This document shows, piece by piece, positions 52,842 through 64,000 of a DNA stretch of 64,000 nt (position 1 is its first letter; each line of letters starts with the position of its first letter). The notes beneath the pieces were generated by a model. That model had not been told where the DNA came from, did not search any database, and saw nothing but the letters and a program-made list of their open reading frames with translations. The position numbers and the translations under genes were made by a program. Source of the stretch: Opitutaceae bacterium (GTDB lineage Bacteria; Verrucomicrobiota; Verrucomicrobiia; Opitutales; Opitutaceae); NCBI GenBank assembly GCA_019634615.1, contig JAHCAZ010000001.1:124001-188000 (forward strand), in the 5' to 3' direction.

Positions 52842-52886
52842 AGATCATGCAGTGACGGCACGGCCTTTGCTATTTGTGCGATACTT

Positions 52887-54821
52887 ATGAGTAAAATTTT
52901 GGGTATCGACCTTGGTACAACCAATTCGTGCATGGCCGTCATGGAAGGTGGCGAGCCGGTAGTTATTCCGAATGCCGAGGGGGCCCGCACCACTCCGTCG
53001 GTCGTGGCATTCACCAAGACGGGTGAGCGTCTGGTGGGTCAGGCCGCCAAGCGTCAGGCGGTGACCAATCCCCGCAACACGGTGTTTTCCGCCAAGCGGT
53101 TGATTGGGCGCAAGTTCACCGAGATCAAGGCCGAGGCGGCCAACATGCCGTTCAAGGTCGTGGAGGGCAAGAATGGCGACGCCTACATCGAGGTGCAGGT
53201 TGGTGACAAGACGGAGCAGTTCGCCCCGCAGCAGATCTCCGCGTTTGTGCTCGGAAAGTTGAAGGCCGACGCTGAGGCCTATCTGGGCGAGAAGATCACC
53301 CAGGCCGTCATCACGGTCCCCGCTTACTTTAACGACTCGCAGCGCCAGGCCACCAAGGACGCGGGCAAGATCGCCGGCCTCGAAGTCCTCCGTATCATCA
53401 ACGAGCCCACGGCTGCGTCGCTGGCCTACGGCCTCGACAAGAAGAAGGATGAAAAGATCGCCGTGTTCGACCTCGGCGGCGGCACCTTCGACGTCTCGGT
53501 CCTGGAGATCGGCGACGGCGTCTTCGAGGTGAAGGCGACCAACGGCGACACGCACCTCGGCGGTGACAACTGGGACGACGCCCTCATCACCTGGCTCGTG
53601 GAGACTTTCAAGAAGGAGAACGGCATCGACCTGCGGAAGGACCCGATGGCCCTGCAGCGCCTCAAGGAAGAGGCCGAGAAGGCCAAGATCGCGCTGTCGT
53701 CGACGCAGTCCGTCGACATCAATCTCCCGTTCATCACCGCGGATGCGTCCGGCCCGAAGCACCTCAATGTGCAGCTCACCCGGGCCAAGATGGAGCAGAT
53801 CTGCGACTCGCTGTTCGAGCGTTGCCGCCAGCCGTTCCGGAACTGCCTCAAGGACTCCGACCTCACGTCGTCCCAGATCGATGAACTCGTGCTGGTCGGC
53901 GGCATGACCCGCATGCCGAAGGTCGTTGAGATTGCCCGGGAACTCGGTGGCAAGCCGCCGCACCAGGGCGTGAATCCCGACGAGGTCGTTGCGGTTGGCG
54001 CGGCTGTCCAGGGTGGCGTGCTCAAGGGCGAGGTGCGCGACGTGCTCCTGCTCGACGTGACGCCCCTGACGCTCGGCATCATGACCGCTGGCGATGTGGC
54101 CACGCCCATGATCGCCCGCAACACGACTATCCCCTCGAAGAAGACCCAGATATTCTCCACCTACAGCGACAACCAGCCGTCCGTGGAGATCGTGGTCCTC
54201 CAGGGCGAGCGGCCCATGGCGCGCGACAACAAGACCCTCGGCACCTTCAAGCTCGACGGCATCCCGCCCGCGCCCCGCGGCACGCCGCAGATCGAGGTCA
54301 CGTTCGACATCGATGCCAACGGCATCCTCCATGTCTCGGCCAAGGACCTCGGCACTGGCAAGGACCAGAAGATCACGATCCAAGGTTCCTCCGGCCTTTC
54401 AAAGGAAGAGGTCGAGCGGATGACCAAGGAGGCGGAACTCCATGCCGAGGAGGACCGCAAGCGCAAGGAGGCAGTCGAGACCAAGAACCAGCTCGACACC
54501 ACCATCTACCAGCTCGAAAAGACCCTCAAGGACGCAGGCGACAAGCTGCCGGCCGACCGCAAGGCCAAGGTCGAGTCCGCCCTCGCCGACGCCAAGAAGG
54601 AACTCGAGAGCAATGACGCGACCCGCATGAAGGTGGCGTTGGAAAACCTCTCCAAGCTCGGGGCGGAGTTCTACGCCGAGGCCCAGGCGGCCGCCCAAGC
54701 GGCCGGTGCGGCCGGCGGCGAAGCCGAGGCTCCGGGCAAGAAGCCGGAAAAGAAGGCCGAGAAGAAAGCCGACGTGGTCGACGCCGATTTCGAGGTCGTG
54801 GACGACGACAAGAAGAAATAA
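52887..54821 (+). CDS. dnaK: Molecular chaperone DnaK (Hsp70)
   Basis: The start [20 protein letters not shown] gives 644 residues; a longer frame runs through the AT-rich promoter. ATPase signatures are [36 protein letters not shown] and [11 protein letters not shown]; the substrate domain is followed by a lid and the terminal acidic tail [13 protein letters not shown]. The first codons are notably AT-richer than the rest, favouring initiation. It is followed by groES and groEL, an uncommon neighbourhood. Confidence 0.97.
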   Translation: MSKILGIDLGTTNSCMAVMEGGEPVVIPNAEGARTTPSVVAFTKTGERLVGQAAKRQAVTNPRNTVFSAKRLIGRKFTEIKAEAANMPFKVVEGKNGDAYIEVQVGDKTEQFAPQQISAFVLGKLKADAEAYLGEKITQAVITVPAYFNDSQRQATKDAGKIAGLEVLRIINEPTAASLAYGLDKKKDEKIAVFDLGGGTFDVSVLEIGDGVFEVKATNGDTHLGGDNWDDALITWLVETFKKENGIDLRKDPMALQRLKEEAEKAKIALSSTQSVDINLPFITADASGPKHLNVQLTRAKMEQICDSLFERCRQPFRNCLKDSDLTSSQIDELVLVGGMTRMPKVVEIARELGGKPPHQGVNPDEVVAVGAAVQGGVLKGEVRDVLLLDVTPLTLGIMTAGDVATPMIARNTTIPSKKTQIFSTYSDNQPSVEIVVLQGERPMARDNKTLGTFKLDGIPPAPRGTPQIEVTFDIDANGILHVSAKDLGTGKDQKITIQGSSGLSKEEVERMTKEAELHAEEDRKRKEAVETKNQLDTTIYQLEKTLKDAGDKLPADRKAKVESALADAKKELESNDATRMKVALENLSKLGAEFYAEAQAAAQAAGAAGGEAEAPGKKPEKKAEKKADVVDADFEVVDDDKKK

Positions 54822-54913
54822 CCTTTCGACCATTTTTCCGGCCGGCGGCGATCTGCCGCCAGCCGACTTGGTCAAACCGCCAACCCGATACTCAACCCAA
54901 AACCCAACCAAAT

Positions 54914-56883
<1,970 letters not shown>

Positions 56884-56908
56884 GTCCTTAGCCCCAGCCA
56901 AAGATTCC

Positions 56909-56941
56909 AAGGCGCGCCCATTCCGGGCGCGCCTTTTTTTT
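56909..56941 (+). terminator. Terminator of the dnaK-groESL cluster
   Basis: AAGGCGCGCCC and GGGCGCGCCTT form an 11-bp stem with an ATTCC loop, followed by a run of eight T. Confidence 0.95.
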
Positions 56942-57036
56942 CGCCACATCGGCTGCCACGCTTTCCGGCCAATCGCTGCGCACTAAAGCGGCTTGGAACC
57001 GGCCGGTTTTGCTGACAAGACTCCGCCCCAGCATCT

Positions 57037-58353
57037 ATGAACCTTGTCGAGCAGATCCGTCAGGGCGGCGTCGTGGGCGCGGGGGGCGGAGGCTTTCCGA
57101 CCCATGTGAAACTCGCGGCCAAGGCCGACACGGTCATTGCCAACGGCGCGGAGTGTGAACCCCTCCTGCACAAGGATGCCGTAGTCATGGAGCACCAGGC
57201 CAAGGAAATGGTCCGCGGCATTCAACTGGCCATGGCCGCGGTCGGGGCGGGGCAGGGGATCGTGGGCATCAAGGCCAAGAACCACCATGCCGTCGAAGCC
57301 GTGCAGGCCGCGTGCGCCGGAAGTCCGGTCCGGGTTCACCTCCTGGGCGATTATTATCCGGCAGGCGACGAATACGATCTCGTGCATGAGACGACCGGAC
57401 GCCTGATCCCGCCTGGCGGCATTCCCATCCAGGTCGGAGTGGTGGTCTGCAATGTCGAAACTTTCATCAACGTCGCGGCGGCGGCCGACGGCCGCCCCGT
57501 GACCCACAAGACGCTTACGGTGGCAGGTGCAGTCCAAAATCCGCTGACGCTGACGGTCCCGCTCGGGACGAGCCTGCGTGAGTGCCTGGAGGCTGCAGGT
57601 GGGGCCAAGGTGGCGGACCCGGTGCTCTGCGTCGGTGGCATGATGATGGGCGAGACCGTGCAGGACCTCGACCGGCCGGTGACCAAGACCACGGGCGGTT
57701 TCATTGTCCTGCCGCGCGACCATCACATCATCGAGCGAAAGCTGAAGCCGGCGCCGGCCCAGAATGCCATCGGCAAGTCCGCCTGCGACCAGTGCCGGTA
57801 CTGCACGGAGTATTGTCCGCGCTACCTGCTGGGCTACGCGGTCGAGCCGCATCAGGTCATGCGGACCCTCGCGTTCACGGCCACGGGCAAGGAGCATTTC
57901 AACCAATGGGCCGCGATGTGCTGCGCCTGCGGGCTGTGCACCCTGTATGCCTGTCCCGAGGAGTTGTTCCCGAAGGAGGCGTGCGACCAGTCCAAGGCCG
58001 AATTGAAACAGGCCGGCATCAAGTGGTCGGGCCGCATGACGGTGACGCCGCACCCGATGCGCGACGGCCGGCGGGTGCCGATCAAGTCCCTGATGCGGAA
58101 GCTGCATATCGCGCAATTCGACCATCCGGCCCCGTTGCAGGCGGTGAAACTCAATCCGTCCCGCCTCGTCCTTCCGCTCAAGCAGAGTGCCGGCGTGGCG
58201 GCGCTCCCCATCGTCAAGGCGGGTGACCGCGTCGCCGCTGGGCAGAAGTTGGCTGAGATCCCCGCGGCCGCGCTCGGGTCGGCACTCCACGCCCCCGTCG
58301 CCGCTGCAGTGGCCTCCGTCACCGAGAAAAGCATCGTCCTCACCTGTTCCTGA
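57037..58353 (+). CDS. pduS: PduS-like iron-sulfur flavoprotein (RnfC-type, SLBB domain)
   Basis: The 438-residue protein has the RnfC/NuoF-type N-terminus (GGVVGAGGGGFPTHVKLAAK, NGAECEPLLHKDAVVM), a SLBB-like domain (TLTVPLGTSLRECLEAAGG), two 4Fe-4S motifs (CDQCRYCTEYCP, and CCACGLCTLYACPEELFP) and a C-terminal domain with AGDRVAAGQKLAEIP. PduS is the cobalamin reductase of propanediol microcompartments. The next gene is PduT-like, PduS's known partner. No other compartment gene is visible. Confidence 0.85.
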   Translation: MNLVEQIRQGGVVGAGGGGFPTHVKLAAKADTVIANGAECEPLLHKDAVVMEHQAKEMVRGIQLAMAAVGAGQGIVGIKAKNHHAVEAVQAACAGSPVRVHLLGDYYPAGDEYDLVHETTGRLIPPGGIPIQVGVVVCNVETFINVAAAADGRPVTHKTLTVAGAVQNPLTLTVPLGTSLRECLEAAGGAKVADPVLCVGGMMMGETVQDLDRPVTKTTGGFIVLPRDHHIIERKLKPAPAQNAIGKSACDQCRYCTEYCPRYLLGYAVEPHQVMRTLAFTATGKEHFNQWAAMCCACGLCTLYACPEELFPKEACDQSKAELKQAGIKWSGRMTVTPHPMRDGRRVPIKSLMRKLHIAQFDHPAPLQAVKLNPSRLVLPLKQSAGVAALPIVKAGDRVAAGQKLAEIPAAALGSALHAPVAAAVASVTEKSIVLTCS

Positions 58354-58361
58354 AAGCCGCC

Positions 58362-58913
58362 ATGAAACAACAGTCCGTCGGAATCATCGAACTCTCCAGC
58401 ATCGCGGCCGGCTTCCTCGTGGCCGACACCATGCTCAAGGCCGGCAATGTGCGCCTGATGCTGTCGCGCACGATCTGCTCGGGCAAATACATGGTGGTCG
58501 TGTGCGGCGACACGGCGCCGGTCGAGAGCGCGGTCGCGGCCGGCGCGGAGGCGGCCAACGGCTGCCTGATCGAGCACTCGGTGGTGCACAACATTCATCA
58601 CGACGTGATCGCGGCGATGGGCCGCTCGCAGGTCACGCCGCCGGATGGCGCGCTGGGTGTGCTTGAGTCATTCAATGTGACCACGCTGCTTCAGGCCGCG
58701 GATTGCGCGGTCAAGGCGGCCGACGTACAACTCCTGGAGGTCCGCCTCGCCATGGCGCTCGGCGGCAAGGCCTTCGTGACGATGACCGGCCAGATTTCGT
58801 CCGTGCAGGCTGCAGTCGCGGCGGGGCGGGCACTGATCGCCGAATCCGGCGCCCTCGTGAACGCGGTCGTCATTTCGCGGCCGCATCCTGACGTCTACCG
58901 CGAGATCGTCTGA
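58362..58913 (+). CDS. pduT: PduT-like tandem-BMC shell protein (BMC-T)
   Basis: The 183-residue protein has two bacterial-microcompartment domains in tandem (IIELSSIAAGFLVADTMLKA and VLESFNVTTLLQAADCAVKA begin them), as in trimeric PduT (about 184 residues). Cys39 in SRTICSGKY matches the PduT cysteine that holds a 4Fe-4S cluster at the trimer pore. It lies 8 nt after pduS. With PduS it could pass electrons through a shell, yet no BMC-H or BMC-P gene is in the window. Confidence 0.87.
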   Translation: MKQQSVGIIELSSIAAGFLVADTMLKAGNVRLMLSRTICSGKYMVVVCGDTAPVESAVAAGAEAANGCLIEHSVVHNIHHDVIAAMGRSQVTPPDGALGVLESFNVTTLLQAADCAVKAADVQLLEVRLAMALGGKAFVTMTGQISSVQAAVAAGRALIAESGALVNAVVISRPHPDVYREIV

Positions 58914-58968
58914 CGCCCCGGCGCAGGTTTTCCTTTCGTCGGGCCCGGCGCGGGTGTTTCCTCGGGCC

Positions 58969-59748
58969 ATGGAAGTGATTTTTCTCGGCACCGGCACCTC
59001 ACAGGGGGTGCCCATGATCGCCTGCGATTGCGCGGTGTGCACATCGAGCGATCCGCGCAACCGCCGCACCCGGGCTTCGATTCACGTGGTCATGGACGGC
59101 TTGCATGTGCAGGTCGACGCGGCGCCGGAGCTGCGCCTGCAATGTGTCGAACAGCGGGTCGCCACGATTGACTGCTTCATCCTGACGCACGGGCATGCCG
59201 ATCATGTCACCGGCATGGATGATCTGCGCCGCTTTTGTGACCGGAAGGGCGGGGAGGCGCTGACGGTGTACTCGACCGAGGAGGGTATCGCGCGGGTGCT
59301 GGCGATCTTTCCCTATGCGATTGCGGAGCGTCCGATCGCGAAAGGTTACGCCGCCTTCAAGCTTCTATCCATGCCGCCGTGTCTGGACCTGCCCCAAGGC
59401 ACGATCGAGTCGACCCTGTTGCCGCACGGCGGGTTGAACACCCTGGGATTGATCTTCACGGAGCGCAGCAGTGGCAAAAAGTTCGTGTATTACACCGATA
59501 ACAAACGCCTGCCCCAGGAAGCCATGGCCAAGGCCAAAGGCGCGGCCGTCGTGGTCCTGGACGGATTGCGCCCGGAACCGCATCCGACGCACATGAGCAT
59601 CCCGGAGGCGATCGTGGCCGCCGCCGAGATCGGCGCGCCGCTGACTTACCTGACCCACCTGACCCATCACACCGATCATGCCGCTTTCGAGGTCGGTTTG
59701 CCATCGGGTGTGCGGCTCGCCTACGATGGGCTTAGGTTGGTCATTTAA
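58969..59748 (+). CDS. PhnP-like metallo-beta-lactamase-fold hydrolase
   Basis: The start MEVIFLGTGTSQGVPMIACD gives 259 residues. Metal ligands lie in LTHGHADHVTGMDDLRRFCD, LPHGGLNTLG, YYTDNKRLP and LTHLTHHTDH. The N-terminal CDCAVCTSSDPRNRRTRAS segment is the structural zinc region of PhnP-type cyclic phosphodiesterases. No phosphonate genes are adjacent, so the substrate is open. It lies 55 nt after pduT, possibly cotranscribed. Confidence 0.88.
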   Translation: MEVIFLGTGTSQGVPMIACDCAVCTSSDPRNRRTRASIHVVMDGLHVQVDAAPELRLQCVEQRVATIDCFILTHGHADHVTGMDDLRRFCDRKGGEALTVYSTEEGIARVLAIFPYAIAERPIAKGYAAFKLLSMPPCLDLPQGTIESTLLPHGGLNTLGLIFTERSSGKKFVYYTDNKRLPQEAMAKAKGAAVVVLDGLRPEPHPTHMSIPEAIVAAAEIGAPLTYLTHLTHHTDHAAFEVGLPSGVRLAYDGLRLVI

Positions 59749-59915
59749 GTGTACTGAAATACTAAAGAAACAATACGCTGAGATTCCTAGTATGCGTTTT
59801 GTCGCTCGTAAGCGATTACAAAGCATAATCATCCAATAGCGATTTATGACGAAAGTTCTGCGAAAATAATGCTTGTTATAATCCTACTGAATAAGTGTAG
59901 ATTTAAGCAGTTGAC
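59749..59915. promoter_or_regulatory. AT-rich promoter region of the sulfate operon
   Basis: This 167-nt gap is far AT-richer than its surroundings. It contains a TATAAT box (59877-59882), a hairpin TCGCTCGTAAGCGA around 59802-59815, and several A/T tracts suitable for Rrf2-type binding. No gene is visible. Confidence 0.5.
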
Positions 59916-60509
59916 ATGAAGCTATCCAAGAAAGGCGAATACGCACTGCGCTCCCTGATCAACCTTGGCATCGCGGCCGAGGTGGGTCGGCAGTTGGTGC
60001 AGGCCGCCGAGCTCGCGGAAAATGAACAACTCCCCGTCAAGTTCTTGGAGCAGATCCTGCAGCAACTGAAGGACGCGAAGCTGGTCGAGAGTCACCGCGG
60101 CAAGTTCGGCGGCTACCGTTTGGCCATGCCGGCGCGGCAGATCACGATCGGCTCGGTCGTGCGCCTCATCGACGGGCCCTTGGCCCCGATCGGCTGCGTG
60201 AGCCAGACGGCGTACGAGAAATGCACGTGCCCCGATGAGACGCATTGCGGCCTGCGGATGCTCATGCTCGACGTGCGCAACGCGATCGCGGGTATTCTCG
60301 ATCGCTACACCCTGGCGGACGTGGTCGAGGTCACGCTGCGCAAGATGCGCCGCGACAACGTGCCCCTGCCGTTTGCCGACACATCCACCGCGGCCGTGCG
60401 CCGCCTCCCGGCCCGGGCGGCCCGGCAACAGGCGAAGGCCGGCGGCCGCCCGCCTTCGTCGGAGGTCGAGGGCGTCCTGCATCACCTCATCGGGGATTAT
60501 TCAATCTGA
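59916..60509 (+). CDS. Rrf2-family transcriptional regulator with Fe-S cysteines
   Basis: The start MKLSKKGEYALRSLINLGIA gives 197 residues. The winged helix (VKFLEQILQQLKDAKLVESH, GKFGGYRLAMPARQITIGSV) is followed by Cys residues in APIGCVSQTAYEKCTCPDET and HCGLRM, spaced as in cluster-binding IscR/NsrR/RirA proteins. The C-terminal tail is Ala/Arg-rich and longer than usual. First gene of a sulfate-uptake operon, so it probably regulates sulfur acquisition (CymR-like role). Confidence 0.9.
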   Translation: MKLSKKGEYALRSLINLGIAAEVGRQLVQAAELAENEQLPVKFLEQILQQLKDAKLVESHRGKFGGYRLAMPARQITIGSVVRLIDGPLAPIGCVSQTAYEKCTCPDETHCGLRMLMLDVRNAIAGILDRYTLADVVEVTLRKMRRDNVPLPFADTSTAAVRRLPARAARQQAKAGGRPPSSEVEGVLHHLIGDYSI

Positions 60510-60523
60510 TCACCACTCGACCC

Positions 60524-60709
60524 ATGGAAAAGCCCGCCAACCTCGGCGATCCCGCCGGCGCAACGCCGGAGTGGCTCGCGCTCGTGCGCGAGAAAATCGA
60601 AAGCCTGCGCTTCGGCGTCGTGCAACTGGTCGTGCACGACGGTCGCGTGACGCAGATCGAACGCACGGAGAAGACCCGGCTCGAGACGAAGCCGAGCGAC
60701 CGCGACTGA
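60524..60709 (+). CDS. YezD-family small protein (DUF2292)
   Basis: The start MEKPANLGDPAGATPEWLAL gives 61 residues. The core (LVREKIESLRFGVVQLVVHD, GRVTQIERTEKTRL) is the YezD fold: one helix followed by a beta hairpin. YezD genes often accompany sulfate or sulfonate uptake genes. The biochemical role is unknown. It lies 14 nt after the Rrf2 gene. Confidence 0.85.
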   Translation: MEKPANLGDPAGATPEWLALVREKIESLRFGVVQLVVHDGRVTQIERTEKTRLETKPSDRD

Positions 60710-60805
60710 ATTTCCGCCCACCGGTGCCACCGGCGGCCACGCAACCGATCCATCTGCAGCCTGACCCGTCCACGGGAAGTAGCTTCAAACCTGAAAGCAC
60801 CATCC

Positions 60806-62185
60806 ATGAGGACCCACCGTATCCGCCAACTCGCGCCCGCGTTGCTCGCGCTGCTGGCGTTGCCCATCACGCTGCCCGCCAACGAACTCGCGGCCCTCCG
60901 CGAGCAGCTGCGCCAGCTCGAGCAGAAGATCCTGATCCTGGAGCGCAAACAGGAGCTCAAGGACGAGGCCGCGGCCGCCGCGGCCAAGTCCGCCGCCAAG
61001 GTCACCGTCAGCGACGGGCGGGTCGAGATCGCCTCGGCTGACGGGGCCGCGTCGCTTCGCCTGCGCGGTCTCGTGCAGGGCGACTACCGCTGGTACGACG
61101 CCGCAAATGAACCGAACGACACCTTCATCCTGCGCCGGGCGCGTCTGATCTTCGAGGGTAGGTTCAACAACGTGTTCAGCTATGTGATTCAGCCCGAATT
61201 GGCCGGCACCATCCAGATCCTCGATGCCAATGTAAATGTGGCCTTTACGCCTGCCTTCAACGTACGGGTGGGCAAGTTCAAGACGCCGGTCGGCCTCGAG
61301 CAGCTGCAGTCCGATCCGGTGGCGTTTTTCAATGAGCGTTCCGTCGCCACCAACCTCACGCCCAACCGCGATGTGGGTGTCCAGTTCCACGGCGATGTGT
61401 TGGGCAAGACCCTGAACTACACGGTCGCGCTGCTCAACGGCGTGCCCGATGCCGGCAACAACACGACCGGCAGTGCGGATTTCGACAGCGACAAGACCGT
61501 TGCTGTGCGGCTTTTCGCCACGCCGTTCGCCCATGACAAGGATTCGGCCCTCAACGGACTCGGCGTTGGCTTCGCCGCCAGCGTCGGTGACTACGCGACC
61601 GCCTCCGGCCGGACCTCGGGCTACCGGACCGATGGCCAGCAGACGTTCTTCGCCTACGACAGCAGCGTGGTCGCTAATGGCCGGGGCTTCACCTGGTCGC
61701 CGCAGGCCTACTATTACGGCGGCCCGCTCGGCATTCTCGCCGAGTACGTCGGCTCCGCCATCGAGGTGCAGCGCGGCACGCTGGCCGGGCGCGAAGTGAA
61801 GAACCACGGCTACAACCTCTCCGTGGGCTACGTGCTGACGGGGGAGGATTCCTCCTACCGCGGCGTGACGCCCAGGACCGCCTTCAATCCCGCGGCCGGG
61901 ACCTGGGGCGCCTTCGAGGTTGTCGCGCGGTTGGCGGGCGTGGACATCGACGACACGGTCTTCGCTGGCACGGCTGCCGGGCGCCTCGCCAATCCGAGCG
62001 TGAGCGCGACGCAGCTCACGACCTATGGTTTCGGCCTGAACTGGCACCTTTCGCGGTCCGTCCGCACCAACTTCGACGTCTTCCGGAACGAGTTCGACCT
62101 CGCGCCCGGCGCCGCACCCGCGGCCAACGCGCTGATCACCGAGGCGGAGACGACCTTCATCACCCGCGTCCAGGTCGCGTTCTGA
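60806..62185 (+). CDS. OprP/OprO-type outer membrane porin
   Basis: The 459-residue protein has a signal peptide, an N-terminal coiled coil ([20 protein letters not shown]) that can trimerise, and a beta-barrel typical of phosphate-selective porins O/P ([56 protein letters not shown]) ending in a C-terminal Phe (ITRVQVAF). Its place between YezD and the sulfate-binding protein suggests it passes sulfate. Anion choice is inferred from context. Confidence 0.9.
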   Translation: MRTHRIRQLAPALLALLALPITLPANELAALREQLRQLEQKILILERKQELKDEAAAAAAKSAAKVTVSDGRVEIASADGAASLRLRGLVQGDYRWYDAANEPNDTFILRRARLIFEGRFNNVFSYVIQPELAGTIQILDANVNVAFTPAFNVRVGKFKTPVGLEQLQSDPVAFFNERSVATNLTPNRDVGVQFHGDVLGKTLNYTVALLNGVPDAGNNTTGSADFDSDKTVAVRLFATPFAHDKDSALNGLGVGFAASVGDYATASGRTSGYRTDGQQTFFAYDSSVVANGRGFTWSPQAYYYGGPLGILAEYVGSAIEVQRGTLAGREVKNHGYNLSVGYVLTGEDSSYRGVTPRTAFNPAAGTWGAFEVVARLAGVDIDDTVFAGTAAGRLANPSVSATQLTTYGFGLNWHLSRSVRTNFDVFRNEFDLAPGAAPAANALITEAETTFITRVQVAF

Positions 62186-62211
62186 TCACCTCAACTCCAA
62201 TCAACCCTGCC

Positions 62212-63210
62212 ATGAAACTTTCCTCCCTTTTCCTGATCGCGGCGGCCCTGGCGACGGCTGGCGTCGCAGCCGCCAAGAACATCCAGCTCCTCAACGTCTC
62301 GTACGACCCGACGCGTGAGCTCTATACCGACTTCAACCGCGCCTTCGCCGCCCACTGGGAAGCGAAGACCGGCGATGTCGTCACCGTGAAGCAATCGCAC
62401 GGCGGCTCCGGCAAGCAGGCGCGTTCCGTCATCGACGGCCTGCCGGCCGATGTCGTGACCCTGGCGCTGGCCGGCGACGTGGATGCGCTGCACGCCAACG
62501 GTCGCCTGATCCCGGCCGACTGGCAGCAGCGCCTGCCGCACAACTCCGCGCCCTACACCAGCACGATTGTCTTTCTGGTCCGCGCGGGGAACCCGCGTGG
62601 CATCAAGGACTGGGACGACCTCGCCAAGCCGGGCGTCTCCGTCATCACGCCGAACCCCAAGACCTCGGGCGGCGCCCAGTGGAACTACCTCGCGGCCTGG
62701 GAGTTTGCACGCCGCAAGTTAGGCGGGGACGAGGCCGCAAAGGTGTTCGTGCGCACGCTCTACAAAAACGTGCCGGTGCTCGATTCCGGGGCGCGCGGGT
62801 CCACCACGACGTTTGTGCAGCGGGGGATCGGCGATGTGTTCATCTCGTGGGAAAACGAGGCCTTTCTGGCGCTCAAGGAATTCGGACCCGACAAGTTTGA
62901 GATCGTGGTGCCCTCGCTCAGCATCCTCGCTGAACCGACGGTCACGGTCGTGGACAAGGTGGTGAAGAAGAAAGGCACGGCGGAAGTCGCCCGAGCCTAC
63001 CTCGAATACCTGTATTCCGAGGAAGGGCAGGATATCGCCGGCCGCCATTTCTACCGCCCGGCGGTCAGCGCGAAGGCCAAGGCGAAATACGCCGCCCAGT
63101 TTCCGCAGGTCGAGCTGTTCACCATCGGTGAGGCGTTTGGCGGCTGGGCGCAGGCGAAGAAGACCCACTTCGCCGATGGCGGCACCTTCGACCAGATTTA
63201 CGCGCCCTAG
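62212..63210 (+). CDS. sbp: Sulfate/thiosulfate ABC transporter substrate-binding protein
   Basis: The 332-residue protein has a signal peptide ([20 protein letters not shown]) and the family signatures [60 protein letters not shown] and [20 protein letters not shown]. It captures sulfate in the periplasm for the CysTWA permease. It is followed by cysT at 96 nt. Confidence 0.95.
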   Translation: MKLSSLFLIAAALATAGVAAAKNIQLLNVSYDPTRELYTDFNRAFAAHWEAKTGDVVTVKQSHGGSGKQARSVIDGLPADVVTLALAGDVDALHANGRLIPADWQQRLPHNSAPYTSTIVFLVRAGNPRGIKDWDDLAKPGVSVITPNPKTSGGAQWNYLAAWEFARRKLGGDEAAKVFVRTLYKNVPVLDSGARGSTTTFVQRGIGDVFISWENEAFLALKEFGPDKFEIVVPSLSILAEPTVTVVDKVVKKKGTAEVARAYLEYLYSEEGQDIAGRHFYRPAVSAKAKAKYAAQFPQVELFTIGEAFGGWAQAKKTHFADGGTFDQIYAP

Positions 63211-63305
63211 CCCCGGGCACATCGATCCCCGCGTTGCCCCATGGACTCGCGAAACACCCTTGGCCGCCCTGCCGATCGACCTTATATCGGGCCAACCTCC
63301 AGCCT

Positions 63306-64000
63306 GTGAGTCTGTCCACGCTCAAGTCCCGCGCCTTCCGTCGCCGCATCCTCCCCGGGTTCGGTCTGTCCCTGGGCTTCACGCTGGCGTATCTCGGCTT
63401 GATCGTCCTGATCCCGTTGTCGGCGGCCTTCATCCGTTCCTCGGGCATGAGCTGGGAGGAGTTTGGAGCGGCCGTGGCCTCGCCCCGGGTCCTGGCCTCG
63501 TACAAGCTGAGCTTCGGCGTGTCGCTGCTGGCGGCGTCCGTGAACGCGTTCTTCGGCTTCATCCTCGCCTGGGTGCTGGTGCGCTACACCTTCCCGGGGC
63601 GCGGCGTGATCGATGCGCTGGTGGACCTGCCGTTTGCGCTGCCGACGGCGGTGGCCGGCATCGCGCTGACGGCCATCTATGCCGGCAACGGCTGGGTGGG
63701 GCAGTGGCTCGAGCCGGCGTGGGCGGCCGGGGTGCGTCACCTGGGCGAGCGGATGCCGGGGATCGACTGGGCGGGCTGGCTCGGCACCAAGCTGGCCTTC
63801 GACCGCGCCGGCGTGTTCATCGCGTTGACCTTCATCGGCCTGCCATTCGTGGTGCGCACGGTGCAGCCGGTGATCGCGGAACTGCAGCCTGAGCTGGAGG
63901 AGGCGGCGGCGACGCTGGGGGCCAACCGCTGGCAGACGATGACGCGCGTCATCCTGCCGGAGCTGATGCCGGCGCTGATCACGGGCTTCGCCCTGGCCTT
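63306..64000 (+). CDS. cysT: Sulfate ABC transporter permease CysT (3' end outside window)
   Basis: The likely start is GTG at 63306 (VSLSTLKSRAFRRRILPGFG); the frame stays open to the window end, so at least 231 residues are visible. It has the CysT pattern: a first helix (LGFTLAYLGLIVLIPLSAAF), VALASPRVLASY-like AAVASPRVLASYKLSFGVSL, DLPFALPTAVAGIALTAIY, and the EAA loop ELEEAAATLGANRWQTMTRV. It forms the membrane channel with CysW. Confidence 0.93.
   Translation, partial: MSLSTLKSRAFRRRILPGFGLSLGFTLAYLGLIVLIPLSAAFIRSSGMSWEEFGAAVASPRVLASYKLSFGVSLLAASVNAFFGFILAWVLVRYTFPGRGVIDALVDLPFALPTAVAGIALTAIYAGNGWVGQWLEPAWAAGVRHLGERMPGIDWAGWLGTKLAFDRAGVFIALTFIGLPFVVRTVQPVIAELQPELEEAAATLGANRWQTMTRVILPELMPALITGFALA

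Noticed and set aside
52697..54913. CIRCE operator for dnaK or groES
   Set aside because: Both leaders were read for TTAGCACTC-N9-GAGTGCTAA and nothing close was found.

Overview
The window is high-GC bacterial chromosome, densely packed on both strands, and almost certainly comes from a Gram-negative member of the Verrucomicrobiota, most likely Opitutaceae-like. The clues are an LPS export and KDO module, HPr kinase in a Gram-negative setting, a eukaryote-type glutamine synthetase (GSII), a fused alpha-beta 2-oxoacid dehydrogenase E1, FecR/CHASE2 signalling genes, and intergenic gaps filled with several families of palindromic repeats. The lineage is inferred from gene content and was not checked against a database. 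No phage, insertion sequence or CRISPR array was found.

Layout. 1-4.9 kb: the end of a long coiled-coil LysM protein, a Gfo/Idh/MocA oxidoreductase, two overlapping small genes and a possible structured RNA. 4.9-14 kb: sucCD, a CII-like regulator, rph, hprK, the lptB-lptA-lptC-kdsC LPS module and the fused E1. 14-19 kb: a metallo-hydrolase, then a MarR-DoxX-dioxygenase-carboxylesterase-aldo/keto reductase operon resembling the Bacillus MhqR quinone-resistance regulon, then rpiB. 19-25 kb: lipoprotein, HAD hydrolase, AraC/PhyH divergon and two transporters. 25-30.5 kb: the 2-oxoglutarate dehydrogenase operon sucA-odhB-lpd. 30.5-39 kb: SUI1 factor, rlmN, leuA, a sigma/membrane protein/Spy-like operon, SRP RNA followed by dnaX, and a PP2C phosphatase overlapping a minimal kinase. 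39-52.7 kb: glnII behind a sigma-54-like promoter, an O-antigen ligase-like protein, FecR, a CHASE2 cyclase, ilvB, ymdB-like, accA, yceI, queA and tRNA-Thr. 52.8-64 kb: dnaK-groES-groEL, a PduS-PduT pair with no other microcompartment gene in view, a PhnP-like hydrolase, and a sulfate-uptake operon (Rrf2, YezD, porin, binding protein, CysT) cut by the window end.

Main points of interest. (1) dnaX ends at an A10 tract. A -1 shift there opens 119 more codons, and a two-tier stem lies 9 nt downstream, so the long product appears to need frameshifting. (2) A 136-residue protein keeps all core kinase catalytic residues and overlaps a PP2C gene. (3) An isolated PduS/PduT pair. (4) An MhqR-like quinone operon. 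(5) Palindromic repeat families that fill intergenic gaps also lie inside genes, notably as the same two-part cassette in both interdomain linkers of OdhB.

Most long open frames opposite these genes are high-GC shadows and were left out.
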